From assembly GCA_033398695.1 (NCBI GenBank), contig CM065809.1, positions 172,660,501-172,724,500 of the forward strand: a stretch of 64,000 nt of DNA, written 5' to 3'. How positions within the stretch are numbered: the stretch's first letter is position 1; each line of letters opens with the position of its first letter. The notes beneath the pieces were generated by a model. It saw only the letters and a program-made list of their open reading frames with translations. It was not told the DNA's origin and searched no databases. Both the position numbers and the translations under genes were made by a program. Shown here one piece after another: positions 21,301 to 33,171 of this stretch. This DNA is from Orobanche coerulescens (Eukaryota; Streptophyta; Magnoliopsida; Lamiales; Orobanchaceae).

Positions 21301-21989
21301 GCTCGTCGATGTCTTGTCTGAGTTTCCTATCCTTCTTCCTCTTTATCCTCTCGTTTTTGTGTTCCGGTAAACCCTATTCTCTTTTTCTTTCTTCGCCGCT
21401 TTGCATCCTATTTCTGTCCTCTCCCGCTTAAAATTTCTTGCAATTGTTGAGCACTTTGTCTTTTGTTTTATTTTGCTATCGAGGTCTTGTTAGAGGGTTT
21501 GTTTGCTCGTAGGATTTTTTGGGGGTGTATGTTTTGAGTGGTCCCCCCCCAGGTTTTCGTTATTTTCTCATTATTTTATTTGGGTGCTGCTTTTGCGGAC
21601 ATCAGACCTTGTTTTTTTTGTGTAGGATACAGTGTGATTTTTGGAGCTCGTGCTTTCTCTGTTAAAGGCCTGATTTTTGTTTCGCTCAATTTTGCATTGT
21701 CCACCTAAATTCTTTTTAGAATACTTTACCATTTAAAATAGCAATTTTGTTGCAAAAGCCCCACTTACTTCCATTCACACTGCGGAATGGCCAGAGAGGC
21801 TTGTAGGTGTACCTTACAAGGGTTTTTTTTAGTGATTTACATGGATTTGATACGGCAGAACGGGAGAAAGTATGTGTTTCAAATTAATTTTAAATTCTCA
21901 ACATTGCTTGAATGGTTGAAATTTGTAGGTGTGGCAGCAGCTCGTGCACAAGACGATCTGGACACATCTTAACCCATGAGGAAGTACTT
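21301..21989. other. Possible gene-leader remnant, no supported CDS
   Basis: After ATG 21281 a short frame runs to about 21370, where GGTAAAC could be a splice donor. Downstream is T-rich intron-like sequence and a 61-codon frame at 21787-21972 with no recognisable motif. This may be a fragment of a captured gene; no product is proposed. Confidence 0.25.
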
Positions 21990-22752
21990 GGGGCTGTTTG
22001 GCAGTTGCTGAATGATTTAGTGCAGAATGGTTGAGAGACCAGAATGGTTGAGAGGCTCTGTATGGTTGAGTGCAGAATGAAATTTGGTTGTTTGGCAACT
22101 GTTCTGAATGATAACTCTGAATGGTAACAAATTACCATTTTACCTTTCTATATAAAAGTAGCGATTAAAAATCCCATTTTTCCTCCCCTTGCCTATCAAA
22201 ACCTCTCCTTTTTATAAATAAAAACCCTAATTTTTATAAATAATTGTGTATAATATTTTTAAATTTAATTCATTTAAAATAATAATCATAATCATTATTA
22301 TTATCTATAATATTTTTAAATTTAATTCATTTAAAATAATACTAATAATAATTATTATTATTATTATGTATAATATTTTTAAATTTAATTCATTTGAAAT
22401 AATAATAATAATTATGCATAATATTTTTTAATTTAATTCATTTAAAATAATAATAATAATTATGTATAATATTTTTTAAAAATTCATTAGAAAATGATAA
22501 TAATAATTATGTCTAATATTTTTTTATTTAAATTCATTTAAAAATAATAATAATAATTATGAATAATAATTCTTAATTTAAGAGGAGGGGTAAATCTGAA
22601 AATTGTTTGCCTCTTAATGGTTGAGAGAGAGTATGGATGCTTAATGGTTAAGAGGTTATTGTAACCATTAAGATCATATTTTTTTTGCCAAACAGTCCTG
22701 GCCTCTTCTGGTAGGCGCTTAATGTAACCATTAAGAGCCAAACAAACAGCCC
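21990..22752. mobile_element. Tourist-like MITE, ~760 bp
   Basis: The ends are GGGGCTGTTTGGC (left) and GGGCTGTTTGTTTGGC (right, reverse complement), with subterminal GAATGGTTGAGAG / CTCTTAATGGTTGAGAG motifs on both sides. A CTT on each side (21987-21989 and 22752-22754) is a candidate 3-bp target duplication but overlaps the terminal repeat. The interior is a tandem array of AT-rich units (22245-22570). No transposase. Confidence 0.6.
22245..22570. repeat. AT-rich tandem repeat inside the MITE
   Basis: Units of about 55-75 bp of the form TATAATATTTTTAAATTTAA, TTCATTTAAAATAAT and (AAT)n, five copies with decreasing similarity. Confidence 0.75.
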
Positions 22753-23174
22753 TTTGGTTTGCGAACAATTTTCATTTACCTTCTTAAATCAACATTATAT
22801 ACATCATATGATATTATCATTGTACTTACAACGTACTCAATACCTATTCGTGTGGTAAGCCTGGTGGTAATACATATTATATCACGAATGAAATTAAATT
22901 AGTGCCTGCTGAAATTACAACAATTGAAATTCTTCACTAAATTCTTGTGATCAATTCGGTGGGTATTTATCAGAAATCATGCGGACTGCGCCGAATATGA
23001 TGGTTAATATTAATTTGCTTGCTGGATGGTTTATTCAGTGTTTTCTTTCAGTTATTTTGAAATAAGTTTTGGTCTAACGTCAACCCCATTTCATGTTACT
23101 TCAGATATTACCATAAGGATAAATGGTGGGTATATGTCTGCTAACAACACGAGTGCTCATACTATTATGTACTC
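22753..23174. other. Spacer without recognisable features
   Basis: Ordinary AT-rich sequence; the short open frames have no motif. Confidence 0.4.
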
Positions 23175-23325
23175 TAATAGTACGTTTTATTCATGTATAA
23201 CAATAACACCGAGCAAGTATAATAAGAGTAGGATCTTAATGAGCAATAGAGAATAATACCCACAGTCACACACAGTAAAGTGGCTTCAAAGTTTATATTA
23301 AAACAACATCATCATCATCACTAAC
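23175..23325. repeat. Third copy of the phytocyanin 3' flank
   Basis: 'tattcatgtataacaataac ... taaagtggcttcaaagttta ... catcatcatcactaa' matches 31060-31200 and 4779-4880. The copy stops exactly where the CACTA-like end begins (23326), at the position where the gene's stop codon lies in the intact locus. Confidence 0.8.
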
Positions 23326-23579
23326 CACTACTAAAACATACTTACAATAGCTTCACAAAAATGTGAAACTAAAAAAGTTGACTATGAAGCTTTTGTGCTT
23401 TAGCTTCACATATGTGACGCTAATATGTGAATCTAAAAAATCTGATGCTAAAGAAGTTTTAGCGTCAATATTTGACCGGTGAAGCTAAAGAATTGAACTT
23501 CAAGTGAATCTAAAACAATTGCCTTAGCTCCGTTAGCTTCACATGGGTGAAGCTAAAGCCAACGAAGAGAATATTATTT

Positions 23580-23886
23580 TTTAAGCTTTAGTGTCACGAG
23601 TGTGACGCCAAATAAATCCAACAATTTTAAATATTATATCTTTAGCGTCACATGTGTGACGCCAAAGAAAGTCCCAAAATTTTAAATATTATATCTTTAG
23701 AGTCACATGTGTGACGCTAAAGAAAGTCCAATAATTTTAATTATTATATCTTTGGCGTCAGATGTGTGACGCCAAAGAAACTCCAGCAATATTAATTATT
23801 ATATCTTTGGCGTCAGATATGTGACGCCAAAGAAAGTCCATCAATTATAAATAATATATCTTTAGCGTGACACGTGACGCTAAAGA
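23580..23886. repeat. Six-unit palindrome array, ~55-bp period
   Basis: Each unit has a hyphenated palindrome of the type TTTAGCGTCACATGTGTGACG with CTAAA closing it (variants TTTGGCGTCAG...TGACGCCAAA), followed by AGAAAGTCCA and AT-rich spacer. Units start near 23585, 23640, 23696, 23750, 23806 and 23860. Confidence 0.85.
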
Positions 23887-23942
23887 TATTCGTTTAAAAT
23901 AAAAAAATGAAATTGGCCAGAACGAATTTTTGGCTAATTTCA

Positions 23943-24020
23943 GGTGTGTGTGTGTGTGTATGTGTGTGTGTATATATATGTGTATATATATATATATAAA
24001 TTTATCATATATATATATTT
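23943..24020. repeat. (TG)n/(TA)n microsatellite
   Basis: GTGTGTGTGTGTGTATG followed by TATATATA runs. Confidence 0.9.
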
Positions 24021-24650
24021 TTTGTTGTAATAAGAAAATATGCCAAAAGCTACACTTCTAATAATTATTAAAAAATAATTATATTATACTAAAAAGATAT
24101 TTATTTAATTAGAAAATAAATATAATCATTTTTGTTATGTTTCAATAATAGTAATATTGTAATTCAGTTATATTTAAATAAATAAAAAACCTGCAAAAGA
24201 AAGAAAAAAACAAAAAATATTAATAAGTTAGTTGAAACAAAAAATTATATAAGTAAAATTATTAAAAAAATTGAAAATAATTTAGAAATTACCTTGAAAA
24301 TTGAGAGATGAGAGTTGAAGAAATGAGATGAAATGTGGATTAGAATTTTGGAATGAATGAAGGTTTGTAGTGATGTTGTATTTATAGTATATTTTGAAAC
24401 ACAATAGCTTCACATATGTGAAGCTAAAGTATTTCACTAAATTTGAATTTGCCGCGGCCACGCCAAAAATTTCAAACCTCCGCCAAATTTTTATGTGACG
24501 CCTTTACTAAGATAACACATTAGCTTCACATATGTGAAGTTAAAACGTGTCAACCTCAATATCCGCATGCGCCACCTACCGCTTCCGAAATTATTCTAAT
24601 ATTATTCTTTAGCTTCACATATATGAAGCCAATATCTGATTGAGTATATT

Positions 24651-25249
24651 ATATAACTCAGTTTGACAGATGAACGCGATATATATTTTTTTTTCCGAAA
24701 CCATGGCATTTATTAGACAAATATACATCTTTTTTTTTCTGAATTTTTTTTCTGGAATATATACTCAAGGATATATTGAACATTTTCAAGCAATCTCCGT
24801 CGATATTATAAGGTATGTAGAAATAGTTGAAATTTAGTTATACTTATTTTTCTTGTTAATACGAAATATAATTTAGTTGTAGTTTTATATTAAATGAAAA
24901 TTTAGTTGATAATTTAGTTGAAAATTTATTTGATAATTTAGTTGTAAAATTTAGTTGATAATTTATCTTAAGCCCTTTCATTAAATTATACAAGTTTTTT
25001 TTTATCGATACCGAACCAGATAGAATCGAGCCACATAGAATTATTGAGAAAATAATATTCAGTAAAAATAAGTATCTTTAATTAATGTTCCGAATTTATA
25101 AAAGCAAATATATCTAAGCGTCTTTTACTGAAATACTAATTCTATGTTTTAGTTGATAATAGATTATTTGGAGTGCAATGAAAATATTTTTATATTTTGT
25201 AGTTATTTATTTTGTATGCAGTGAAAAAATATCAACTTTTAGAGAATAG
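24651..25249. other. AT-rich region upstream of the TNP2-like fragment
   Basis: Contains repeated AATTTAGTTGATAATTTAG phrases (24890-24975) and T-rich sequence ending with 'tgtatgcag' (about 25220), a plausible splice acceptor before the next ORF. Confidence 0.4.
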
Positions 25250-25423
25250 ATGTACGAAAAACGTCGTGGTCCCGACGGTATGATTACTAGAGAATTCATT
25301 GATGGTGTTAATATGTTTCTGGATTTTGGATTCGCTCGTGTAGTAGTTGGTAGTAAGATATTATGTCCGTGCAAAAAGTGTAAGAATTGGCGTGAATGTG
25401 ATCGCAATACAGTCATTGCTTAA
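25250..25423 (+). pseudogene. CACTA (TNP2-type) transposase N-terminal fragment
   Basis: ATG 25250 opens 57 codons ending in TAA. It has MYEKRRGPDGMITREFIDGV and LCPCKKCKNW, the pattern of the transposase-associated domain at the start of TNP2-type CACTA transposases (basic start, EFIDGV, CPCxKCxN). The downstream catalytic part is missing. It lies between two CACTA-like end regions, consistent with a decayed element. Confidence 0.65.
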
Positions 25424-25759
25424 AACATGTATGTTTAAAGAGAAAAAATTGTTTCTTGGAAATTTGATTGGAAGTGCAGGCTAGTAGCCAACGTTTCTCC
25501 CCCGAATAAATTGAAACTACTTTGTCTCATTGGTGGTTTGGCCCCAAATTGACAATATTACCCTTATTGCTAAAATTTTTTAACAAAATTGTGTGGAACT
25601 ATAATTATACGATAATGGTCAAAGTTTCTCTCCTTGTAATTGTACTACTCCAAGCTGCCATTCGTATTTAATAAAATTGGTTTGCCATTTAAATAATAGG
25701 AATTTGTATTATTTTCTTTCATGCTAACGCATGGGCATTTTATGTAAATTTAAATTTAC
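25424..25759. other. Spacer, nothing recognised
   Basis: AT-rich; no ORF or repeat found. Confidence 0.4.
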
Positions 25760-27546
25760 ACACATGGTCATACACTAATAACATACTCTTACCTTCAATG
25801 TGAGTAATTATTATCTTGTTGACACATGTAATCAATTAAACCATTGCTATAACTACTTTTGCTATTTTACAAAATATAGAGTTCAACTATTACCAAATAA
25901 GTATCACTGACCAGAATATATTATAGTAACATGTTTTTTCTGTTCTCATAACGATTATTTACGTTTAGACACACACTATAAACTACAATGTTACTATAAA
26001 ATACTTATATACACAAGTTTTAATTTATTTTATCATGAAAATTCTTCAAGTTTAGATACACATAAGAATCAAACTGTAGATAATTAAATACTAATAGTAA
26101 TACTTTTGTTATTTTATCATGCCCATTGTGTACTTTTAGTCACACATAATAGTAAAGCTGTTATCATAAACCACTTAGTCCAACGTTTTTTCATTAAACT
26201 GTGACCATAGAAAGCTTATAGACCTATATTTTTTTAAGCCGAGAAACCAGAAATAATAACATGTTTTTTTCTTTTATCATAACGATTATTTACATGTAGA
26301 CACACAATAAACTACAACGAGACTATAAATACTTATGTACAAATATTTTGATATATTTTATCATGATAATTCTTCACTTTTAGACACACATAAGAATTTA
26401 ACTGTGACCATCAAATACCAATAGGCATATGTTTATTCTTTTATCATGACCATTATGCACGTTTAGTCACACATAATAGTTAAATTGTTACCATAAATCA
26501 CTTATAGTCCAGAGGATTTTTTTCATTATATCGTGACCATAAAATGCTTATAGTCCTAGTTTTTTTCCTGAACCGTGACTATAGAAGACTTAAATTCACA
26601 CATTTTTTCCTTTATCATTAATATTTTTTAATTTAGGAACCGTGACCATAAAACAATAAAAGTCATATGTTGTTTATTTTATCATGGCTATTGTTTACTA
26701 TTATACACACATAAAAAATTACATCGTGACCATAAAACACTTATATTCACATGTTTTCTCAAATGTGACAAAATATAATACATATAGTCACATTTATATT
26801 TATTTAATCATAATTATTTTTGAATTTTACACACACATAATTAATTAATAAGTCACCACTAAATACTAACAGTTACATATTTTTCTTCTTATTATGACTA
26901 TTGTTTAAATTTAAACATACATCAGTAAAGAGAGATCATAATATCAGTATAGTCACAAGTTTTTCCACTTATCAGGAACATAATTTGCCTTTAGACACAC
27001 ATCAGACATCAAACCATGACTATAATATTCTTACACACACTACTTTTTTCTTTTATCACGACAAGTATTCATTTCTAGACACACATAATAAAATAAAATA
27101 TGATCATAAAATAGATATAGAAACTTGTTTTGTTGCTTTTACTAAGTGGCTAATAGCGCTACCATATAGACACACAAATAATTATTGTGGCCATATATAT
27201 TAGCTTTTATCTACATTAGATTAATGTGTCTAAATCATCTCTGTGATACAGACACATAAATAATTGCTTCATGTGACCATATATTTATTTATGTCTCTTA
27301 TACAAACCATCACAAATTTTTTCCATTTGTCAAACAAAACACGTGGCAGATGGTGACATTTGGCCACACTGTTCGACTGTGGCTCGTAATTGTCACATTT
27401 GTTATATTTAAGTGTGTCTAGAGTTTTCGATTATCTATCCAATGGTCACGAAATTCAACTTAAAATGTGGCTACAACAATGACAGAATTTTATCAATAAC
27501 CTTTAGCCACAGTTTTAATAAAAAATATGGCTGGGATGTTTAGGCA
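25760..27546. mobile_element. CACTA element subterminal repeat region (right part, interrupted)
   Basis: About 25 loosely spaced copies of TAGACACACATAATA-type and GTGACCATAAA-type motifs, changing at about 27300-27540 to GTGGCCACA/AGCCACAGTT variants. The same GTGACCATA motif occurs at 30147-30155, beyond the solo LTR, next to the terminal TAGTG. Regular subterminal motifs are typical of CACTA elements. The 100-codon frame at 26901 is inside the repeats and is not a gene. Confidence 0.6.
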
Positions 27547-27938
27547 TGTAACACCCCCAAACCACTCGGGAATATTACAGCGCCGCAGACCCTCTCCGCG
27601 AGGATCTACCAGGCTAAATACAAAACAATGCATCACTTCACATGCCGACATGGCTACATAAAGGACCATTAGACCGATATGGTCTTATATCACAACACAC
27701 AGAACAATACATACAAGATCCTTGCCCAGAACACATACCCACGCAGGGGCTAGAATACAATATCACTTCCATAATTCGATAAAATAACACATCGGAGGAA
27801 TAATCAACACGACTCTACCAAATACTCTATAATTGGTCTTCACGTGATTAGTATCTTCGTTTCCCATCATCCTTCGTATCGATCCTGTGATTCGCTCCCC
27901 AGCTACCTGCAAGTACCTGGACGCAATACAGACATCCA

Positions 27939-27991
27939 CCCCCCGAATACTCGGGGGTTAGCAAAACTCCACTGTTTTGCTAGTGCAAGTA
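27939..27991 (-). other. Paired hairpins with conserved TACTTGCACTAGC, LTR E
   Basis: On the minus strand: TACTTGCACTA, then hairpin 1 (GCAAAA...TTTTGC, 27961-27980), then hairpin 2 (ACCCCCGAGTATTCGGGGGT, 27939-27958). The same order occurs in LTRs A and B about 360-450 bp before the LTR 3' end. Confidence 0.65.
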
Positions 27992-28339
27992 TAAAACCAA
28001 AAGTACAAGCCATACATAACGTGCTTCAAGAATATAATATCTTGAATATATTTCCCGAGATAAAACACTTAATCAAAACAGTTTGATTTATAAAAGGTAG
28101 GAATAGAACCATGTATCTCACACAAAATATTTTACGGTCTCGGGAGTTTGAAAACATTTGGAAATAAGGAATTCTCAAGTCTTTCGAAAACACTTGGGGA
28201 CACGGCCCAAAATCATCTTTCCAAAATACGATTCCAATAATAAAACGCGGTTTCACAACCCGATTCACAACACACGGGGTCCAAGACCCGAATCATAAGC
28301 CACATGTCCACGACCCGAATAACATAACACATGTTCCTA

Positions 28340-28625
28340 AGGATTATTCGCGTCCCGTGCTAACAAGCCACGAACCTCAGATGCTCCCGTAGAACATACC
28401 CGAGTGAATAATCCAATAGGAACCCATACCAAATCACATGTCCTCGTGACAACAGTCACAGAACCATTCCAAACCACAACCATAAGTTATCCCGGCATCG
28501 GGCTAACAAGCCACGAACCTCGGAATCCCCGCAAGACATACCCGATGATAACCCCCACAAGTTATCTCGGCATCAGGCTAGCAAGCCCCGAACCTCGGAG
28601 TCCCCGCAAGACATACCCGGATTGG
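28340..28625. repeat. GC-rich direct repeats in LTR E
   Basis: Three copies of GGGCTAACAAGCCACGAACC-type sequence, followed by TCCCCGCAAGACATACCCG, at about 28360, 28500 and 28570. Confidence 0.75.
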
Positions 28626-29615
28626 ATAACCCTACGATCACGCCCGACCCATACTAGCAAGTATGGATCCCGGAGATTCAACAATCCTACCCAGAGGCAC
28701 ATCACTTTCAGCAGTCACATAACAATGAGCAGAACATCAAGCCAAGCAACACTTAAACATCACAACCTCCTTTCAAAGGAGTAACAACTAATATCCCGCG
28801 TAATACATTCTTAACGAACAAGTACACATAACATTACGTAATCCCCGGCAAAGGATTACGGTCTAATAAACTCATTCAAAGTGATCATCTTTTCAACATA
28901 CAAATCCAACACACATATTCCGAGAACACATATATTCACGAAATACATAAATTATCGTTGAAAGACAACATTTATCGAGAATATACCGATCCCTTTTTAC
29001 GTTCATTAAACATTGGGTTTCGCACGAATTCCTTTACCATTAATTACGCCTACGAAACATGAAACGTATGGACAAGATACTTGCCTCGATATCACGAGCG
29101 ATTTAAACGATTTAACGGCACGATCGGAAAACTTCGAACCTCCAAAAACTATCAAGACTTCGACAGCACACGAATACTACGAATATAGCATCACCACAAA
29201 TCATTAACACTAATCGAAATCCGAAACGAGCATAAAAACGACAAGTATCTAAGTATTCTCAAATAAATCAAGAATCGTTGATCCGGGCGATAAAAATCGA
29301 TGAACGGTTAACAAAATCAAGATTACGGTCAAGACAAATAAGAACAAATAACCGATCGGATGAGATCGGTTAAGAATCACAAATCCAAGCAAAAACCCCA
29401 AATTTAAGAAAATAGGGTTCTAACAAGAGATTACCTTGATTTGGACCAAGAAGACGATTAGATGTTGTTAAACATCTACAAATCCGCTCAAAGATGAAGC
29501 TAGAAGAAAAGATCGGTCCTACTCGCCTCTGGATCTCACTCCCGTCGGAAGGGATGAAGAAAAGTGGGAAATAACGACTTAATGTTCTTTGTCAAGATTT
29601 ATCTCGATGCTTATT

Positions 29616-29969
29616 AGCGTGCGCTAATCACCCCGCATTAGCGCGTGCGCTAACGGTCAACGCTCCAGAAACCGCCTATAACATAGTTAGCGTGCGCTAG
29701 CCAACAGCTTAACGGGTCACAAAACCACCCAAGAGCCCCCAGACGTAACTGCACCTACCGGGTAGCGTGCGCTAGAAAGAAGAGAGAGCGTGCGCTAAGC
29801 GGTCGATAGCGTGCGCTAGCCATCGGCCTTAGCGTGCGCTAACAAAGCTCCAGCCCGGCCCGAGCTACCGGATCGCTCTGGATCGCCATTAGCGTACGCT
29901 ACACATTCAGTAGCGTGCGCTAAACACCACGCAGTAGCGTGCGCTATGCTTCAAGCATTAGCGTGCGCT
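29616..29969 (-). repeat. Palindrome array of LTR E (AGCGTGCGCT type)
   Basis: Eleven copies of TAGCGTGCGCTA or close variants. Cores start at 29616, 29642, 29689, 29764, 29787, 29808, 29831, 29891, 29912, 29936 and 29960; adjacent copies are mostly 21-24 bp apart. On the LTR's own (minus) strand the motif is TAGCGCACGCTA, as in LTR C, and the array occupies about 170-520 bp from the LTR start. Confidence 0.9.
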
Positions 29970-30141
29970 ACACCACAAAAACTCAAAAACTCACAAAGTG
30001 ATCCGAAATGCCTCCAAAAACATGTCCCAACAAGTCACAACCAAACATGTCACGAAATTCCTACGATGAGGACCATGACAATCCGATAAAACCCAGAAAA
30101 CCCAATGAATCCGGAATAAAGATCTCGGGTATTACAAGGCA

Positions 30142-30174
30142 AAAGTGTGACCATAGGTCATTTTTGTACTAGTG
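30142..30174. mobile_element. CACTA terminal sequence (right end)
   Basis: Reads inward from 30174 as CACTAGTACAAAAATGACC, followed by TATGGTCACA. This is the continuation of 25760-27546 after removal of solo LTR E. Confidence 0.6.
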
Positions 30175-31196
30175 GTTTGTGTGCAGCCGAAGAATTTTTT
30201 TCTAGTAGCATTAGGATTTCGTGCAAAAGTTAAAAGTTAAATATATTATAACTGAGATTTTAAAATTTTGGGAAAATACGTATAAAATTTGAAAAAGTAA
30301 CATAAATTTTAGTATTCTCATTTGTTTGATTTAAATAAATATTTGTTTTTTCTAATGTTTAAAGTCAATATTAAGTAAATAAAATTAACAACAAACACGA
30401 ACCTTGTTTGAGATTGGAAATCGGATCCTTAGCATATTATATTTCTTCTTATCTTAGCCCATCGCACATATAAATTTTGACTTCACCAACGAATTCGAGG
30501 GCAAATTGTCTTGAAAAAGAGGATAATATATATGTGAAGATTTGTTTTCATTTTATTGTATTATCTTTATCTTTTTTGATTGATTTAGATTTTGATAGTT
30601 AGAATTTGATTTGAAGTTTTGATTTGATTTTATTAGATTATAAGATTAATTTGTTTCTTGATCACTAAGTTATTATGTTTTATGAGTAGACAGCTTATAG
30701 ATTGTTATTAGGGAGTAGAAATATTTCTTAATAAACATTGGGATTTTTTTTCGTTTATCACATTTTATTTGAGTTCTTTCGGTATTTATCTTTAATTAAC
30801 ATATCTACGCATCTAATCACATATTCTTTTGTATTTTTTGAATATTCTCAGAATCAACTTAGTTTCACTATTATCTGCCTGCATCAGATCCCATTGAGCG
30901 GGCCGAGTGAAGAATTTTATTCCTTAAAGAAGAAAAGAGAAAAAAGTAAAGACAAAAAAAAAATTCTTAAAAATAAAGCTAGAGTGCAAGTAAACTTGAG
31001 GAAGTAATTCTCAAAAAAAAAAAAAAAAAAAAAAAAAACATGAGGAAGTGCACGTTTTATTCATGTATAACAATAACACCGAGCAAGTATAATAAGAGTA
31101 GGATGTTAATGAGCAGTAGAGAATAATACCCACAGCCACACACAGTAAAGTGGCTTCAAAATTTATATTAAAACAACATCATCATCATCATCATCA

Positions 31197-31789
31197 CTAA
31201 TGGGCAGTTACCATAATATGCATTCCTTTATCACATTGCATACTGCAGATGAAGTAATGATTTCCCTTGTACCCAAGCGGTATCTTAGTGCCACTTTGAT
31301 AAACAAAGCCCTCTTTAACACCTACGTCGCATCCACTATTTGTCGCCTTCACCAGATTGTGGAATATCGGATTATAAATGAACCCTGTAATAATTAACAC
31401 AACCACAAAAAAAAAAAATTGAAAAAAACAAAACAAAACATAATCAATCTGTCAATCGTATTTATACATACGTATGGAACTTCTTATTTAAGGAAATGAA
31501 AAGGCATATATGGTAGTATGTGGTAGTAACAAGTTGTATATATGCATGCATGTCTCCTTACTCATGTACTACTATTGATCGATAATTACGTAATTACTAT
31601 GTTCTTACTAATTGTGTCTCCCTTCCTCACTTGACGGCCAGCCAAATCTGAGCTAAATATGGGGACCCAATTCACCGTGTAGTCATAGGCTTCAGCCACG
31701 TCGCAGTGGAAAACCATCCACATACCCACCACCATGATCACAAGCGCCGTGCCAACAGCTAACCCAGCACTGCCTCTTTCCTGAGCCAT
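31197..31789 (-). CDS. Phytocyanin (plantacyanin / basic blue protein-like), two exons, 122 residues
   Basis: Exon 1 is 31789-31609 and exon 2 is 31384-31197, with an intron starting GTAAGA and ending TTACAG; splicing keeps the frame and the intron lies at the conserved plantacyanin position, before FIYN. Residues 1-34 form a signal peptide (MAQERG, a hydrophobic stretch, AEA). The mature cupredoxin domain has VRKGDTI, FIYNPIFHNLV (His ligand), NSGCDVGV and GNHYFICSMQCDKGMHIMV. Ligand Cys and the axial Met are present, but the usual PGHC is shortened to QC, so the second His ligand is missing. Phytocyanins are secreted electron-transfer-type proteins of the cell wall. The loss suggests weak or no blue-copper binding. 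A TATA box lies about 90 bp upstream. An expressed, non-copper derivative or an early pseudogene are both possible. Confidence 0.8.
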
Positions 31790-31879
31790 TATGTGGGCAA
31801 ATGCTAATCAATGAATTCTCTCTCTCTCTGTGTGTGAGAGAGAGAGATTAATGCAACTCAAGATATATGGAGGTAAGAA

Positions 31880-31885
31880 TTTATA
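31880..31885 (-). promoter_or_regulatory. TATA box of the phytocyanin gene
   Basis: Minus strand CTATAAATTC about 91 bp upstream of the ATG, with a GA/GT microsatellite in the leader (31815-31850). The box is conserved in the pseudogene copy near 5090. Confidence 0.55.
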
Positions 31886-32039
31886 GGCGTTCATGATGCT
31901 GTTTGCAGGGACCCACCTGTATTATTATTGTTTTTAATAATATACAATTTGAAGACGTGCTTGTAGTTGTGATTCTGGCATATTTTGTTTCGTTGGTCAA
32001 AACTATTCGATCAATATCCCCTGTTAAAAAATACCCGAT

Positions 32040-32760
32040 CCGAATTACCCGGCCCAACTACCCGATGACCCGAACTAAATATTCTGGGTATTTTTAAAAT
32101 TTTTAAATTTTTTTCGGGCCGGGTACCCGACCCGGAAAAAAGTCATATAATCGGGCCGGGTCATGGGCCGACTTGTGTAAATTCGGGTACCCGAAAACCC
32201 GATTATTTTTAATGGTTATTTTTTTTTTTATAAATTTAATTATTTAATTTGTAATTATATGAAACTTTATCTTTCAAATAATATGAATTATATTTAATAT
32301 GAGAATTCATGTATTTTCAGTAATGATATTTATTCTCACTAGTTTGGAAATTTACAAGAAGATAAAATCTTTAAATAAAAAATAATATATTCTTTCATAT
32401 ATATAATTGAATATTGAATTAAGCATAATTATATAATAAAAAATGATATATATATAAAAATTTAGTTAGTTTTGAAATTTACTTATTGTACGGAAAATAT
32501 TTATAATGTATTTAGTACTCGTGGAATTAATTTATATAATAAATTCTAAAATAAATTTATATTAAAATTACAAATTATTTATAAAAATTTAAAATTAGTT
32601 GTATTAAATTTTGGGTCGGGTACCCTATGACCCGACCCGAAAAAATAGGGTACCCGCTTTTTTGGGTATCCAACCTTTCGGGTCGGGTCACGGGCCGAAT
32701 TTTTCATTACCCGCATAACCGGTACTAGAATTCAGTGCACTAAAAGCTGAGTGCGGTTAT
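32040..32760. other. CCCGACCC-rich repeat with partial inverted halves (possible hAT relative)
   Basis: 32040-32200 and 32600-32720 are rich in GGGTCGGGTACCC/GGGCCGGGTCA motifs in opposite orientation around an AT-rich core. 'gaacacccctacc' at about 32760 looks like a hAT end, but no matching left end or 8-bp duplication was found. Confidence 0.4.
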
Positions 32761-33171
32761 GAACACCCCTACCTATATACTAACGAGAATATCTTTGGCC
32801 TCATGCGAACTTCTCATGCTTCGGCTGTCACATGTCATCTTTTGATGCTTCGGTTGCTCATGTGTCATATTCTCATGCTTTGGTTAACACATCATCAGTT
32901 CATAATCTATTTATTAATTACCTAAATTAAATACCTCAATTAATAAGTAGTAAATAATATTACCTAAATTATTGGCTGCCACTAAAAAAAATCTGCACAA
33001 TAAACAAGCATATCAATTCATGTCGCTTATAAAATAGGTCTGCAGAGGAAAGCTAGAAATTATGAAATTATGAAAATTGAAAAGCTAGAAAAACACAATA
33101 AAAGCGATATTCAATTAGTTTTACATATGTAAAATAAAAGCAAGAAAAACAGAGGAAAAAACACTCGGACA

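Larger units (their letters stand above)
23326..24650. mobile_element. CACTA-like terminus with subterminal palindromic repeats
   Basis: Begins CACTACTAAAAC at 23326. AGCTTCACATATGTGAAGCT-type motifs follow (23360-23560 and again 24405-24625), plus the regular palindrome array at 23580-23886. The CACTA start and dense subterminal motifs fit En/Spm elements. The matching other end was not found, so the right limit is approximate. Confidence 0.5.
27547..30136 (-). mobile_element. Solo LTR E of a Tekay-type gypsy element, 2.6 kb
   Basis: Minus-strand LTR from TGTAATACCC (at 30136) to GGGGGTGTTACA (at 27547), with the 5-bp target duplication AGGCA at 27542-27546 and 30137-30141. The ends match LTRs A, B and C. 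No internal domain remains, so it arose by LTR-LTR recombination. It contains a palindrome array (29616-29969), GC-rich direct repeats (28340-28625) and the paired hairpins near 27939-27980. It is inserted in the CACTA subterminal region. Confidence 0.88.
30187..32010. repeat. Duplicated segment, copy 2, with the intact phytocyanin gene
   Basis: Pair of 4040-5255: same AT-rich leader (GGATTTCGTGCAAAAGTTAA), same A-rich stretch at about 30950-31040, same gene flanks up to 'ggtcaaaactatt' at about 32000. It retains the complete gene. Confidence 0.8.

Noticed and set aside
29616..29969. CRISPR-like regular short repeats
   Set aside because: Repeats are only 10-14 bp, imperfect and inside a plant LTR; no cas genes and no spacer logic.
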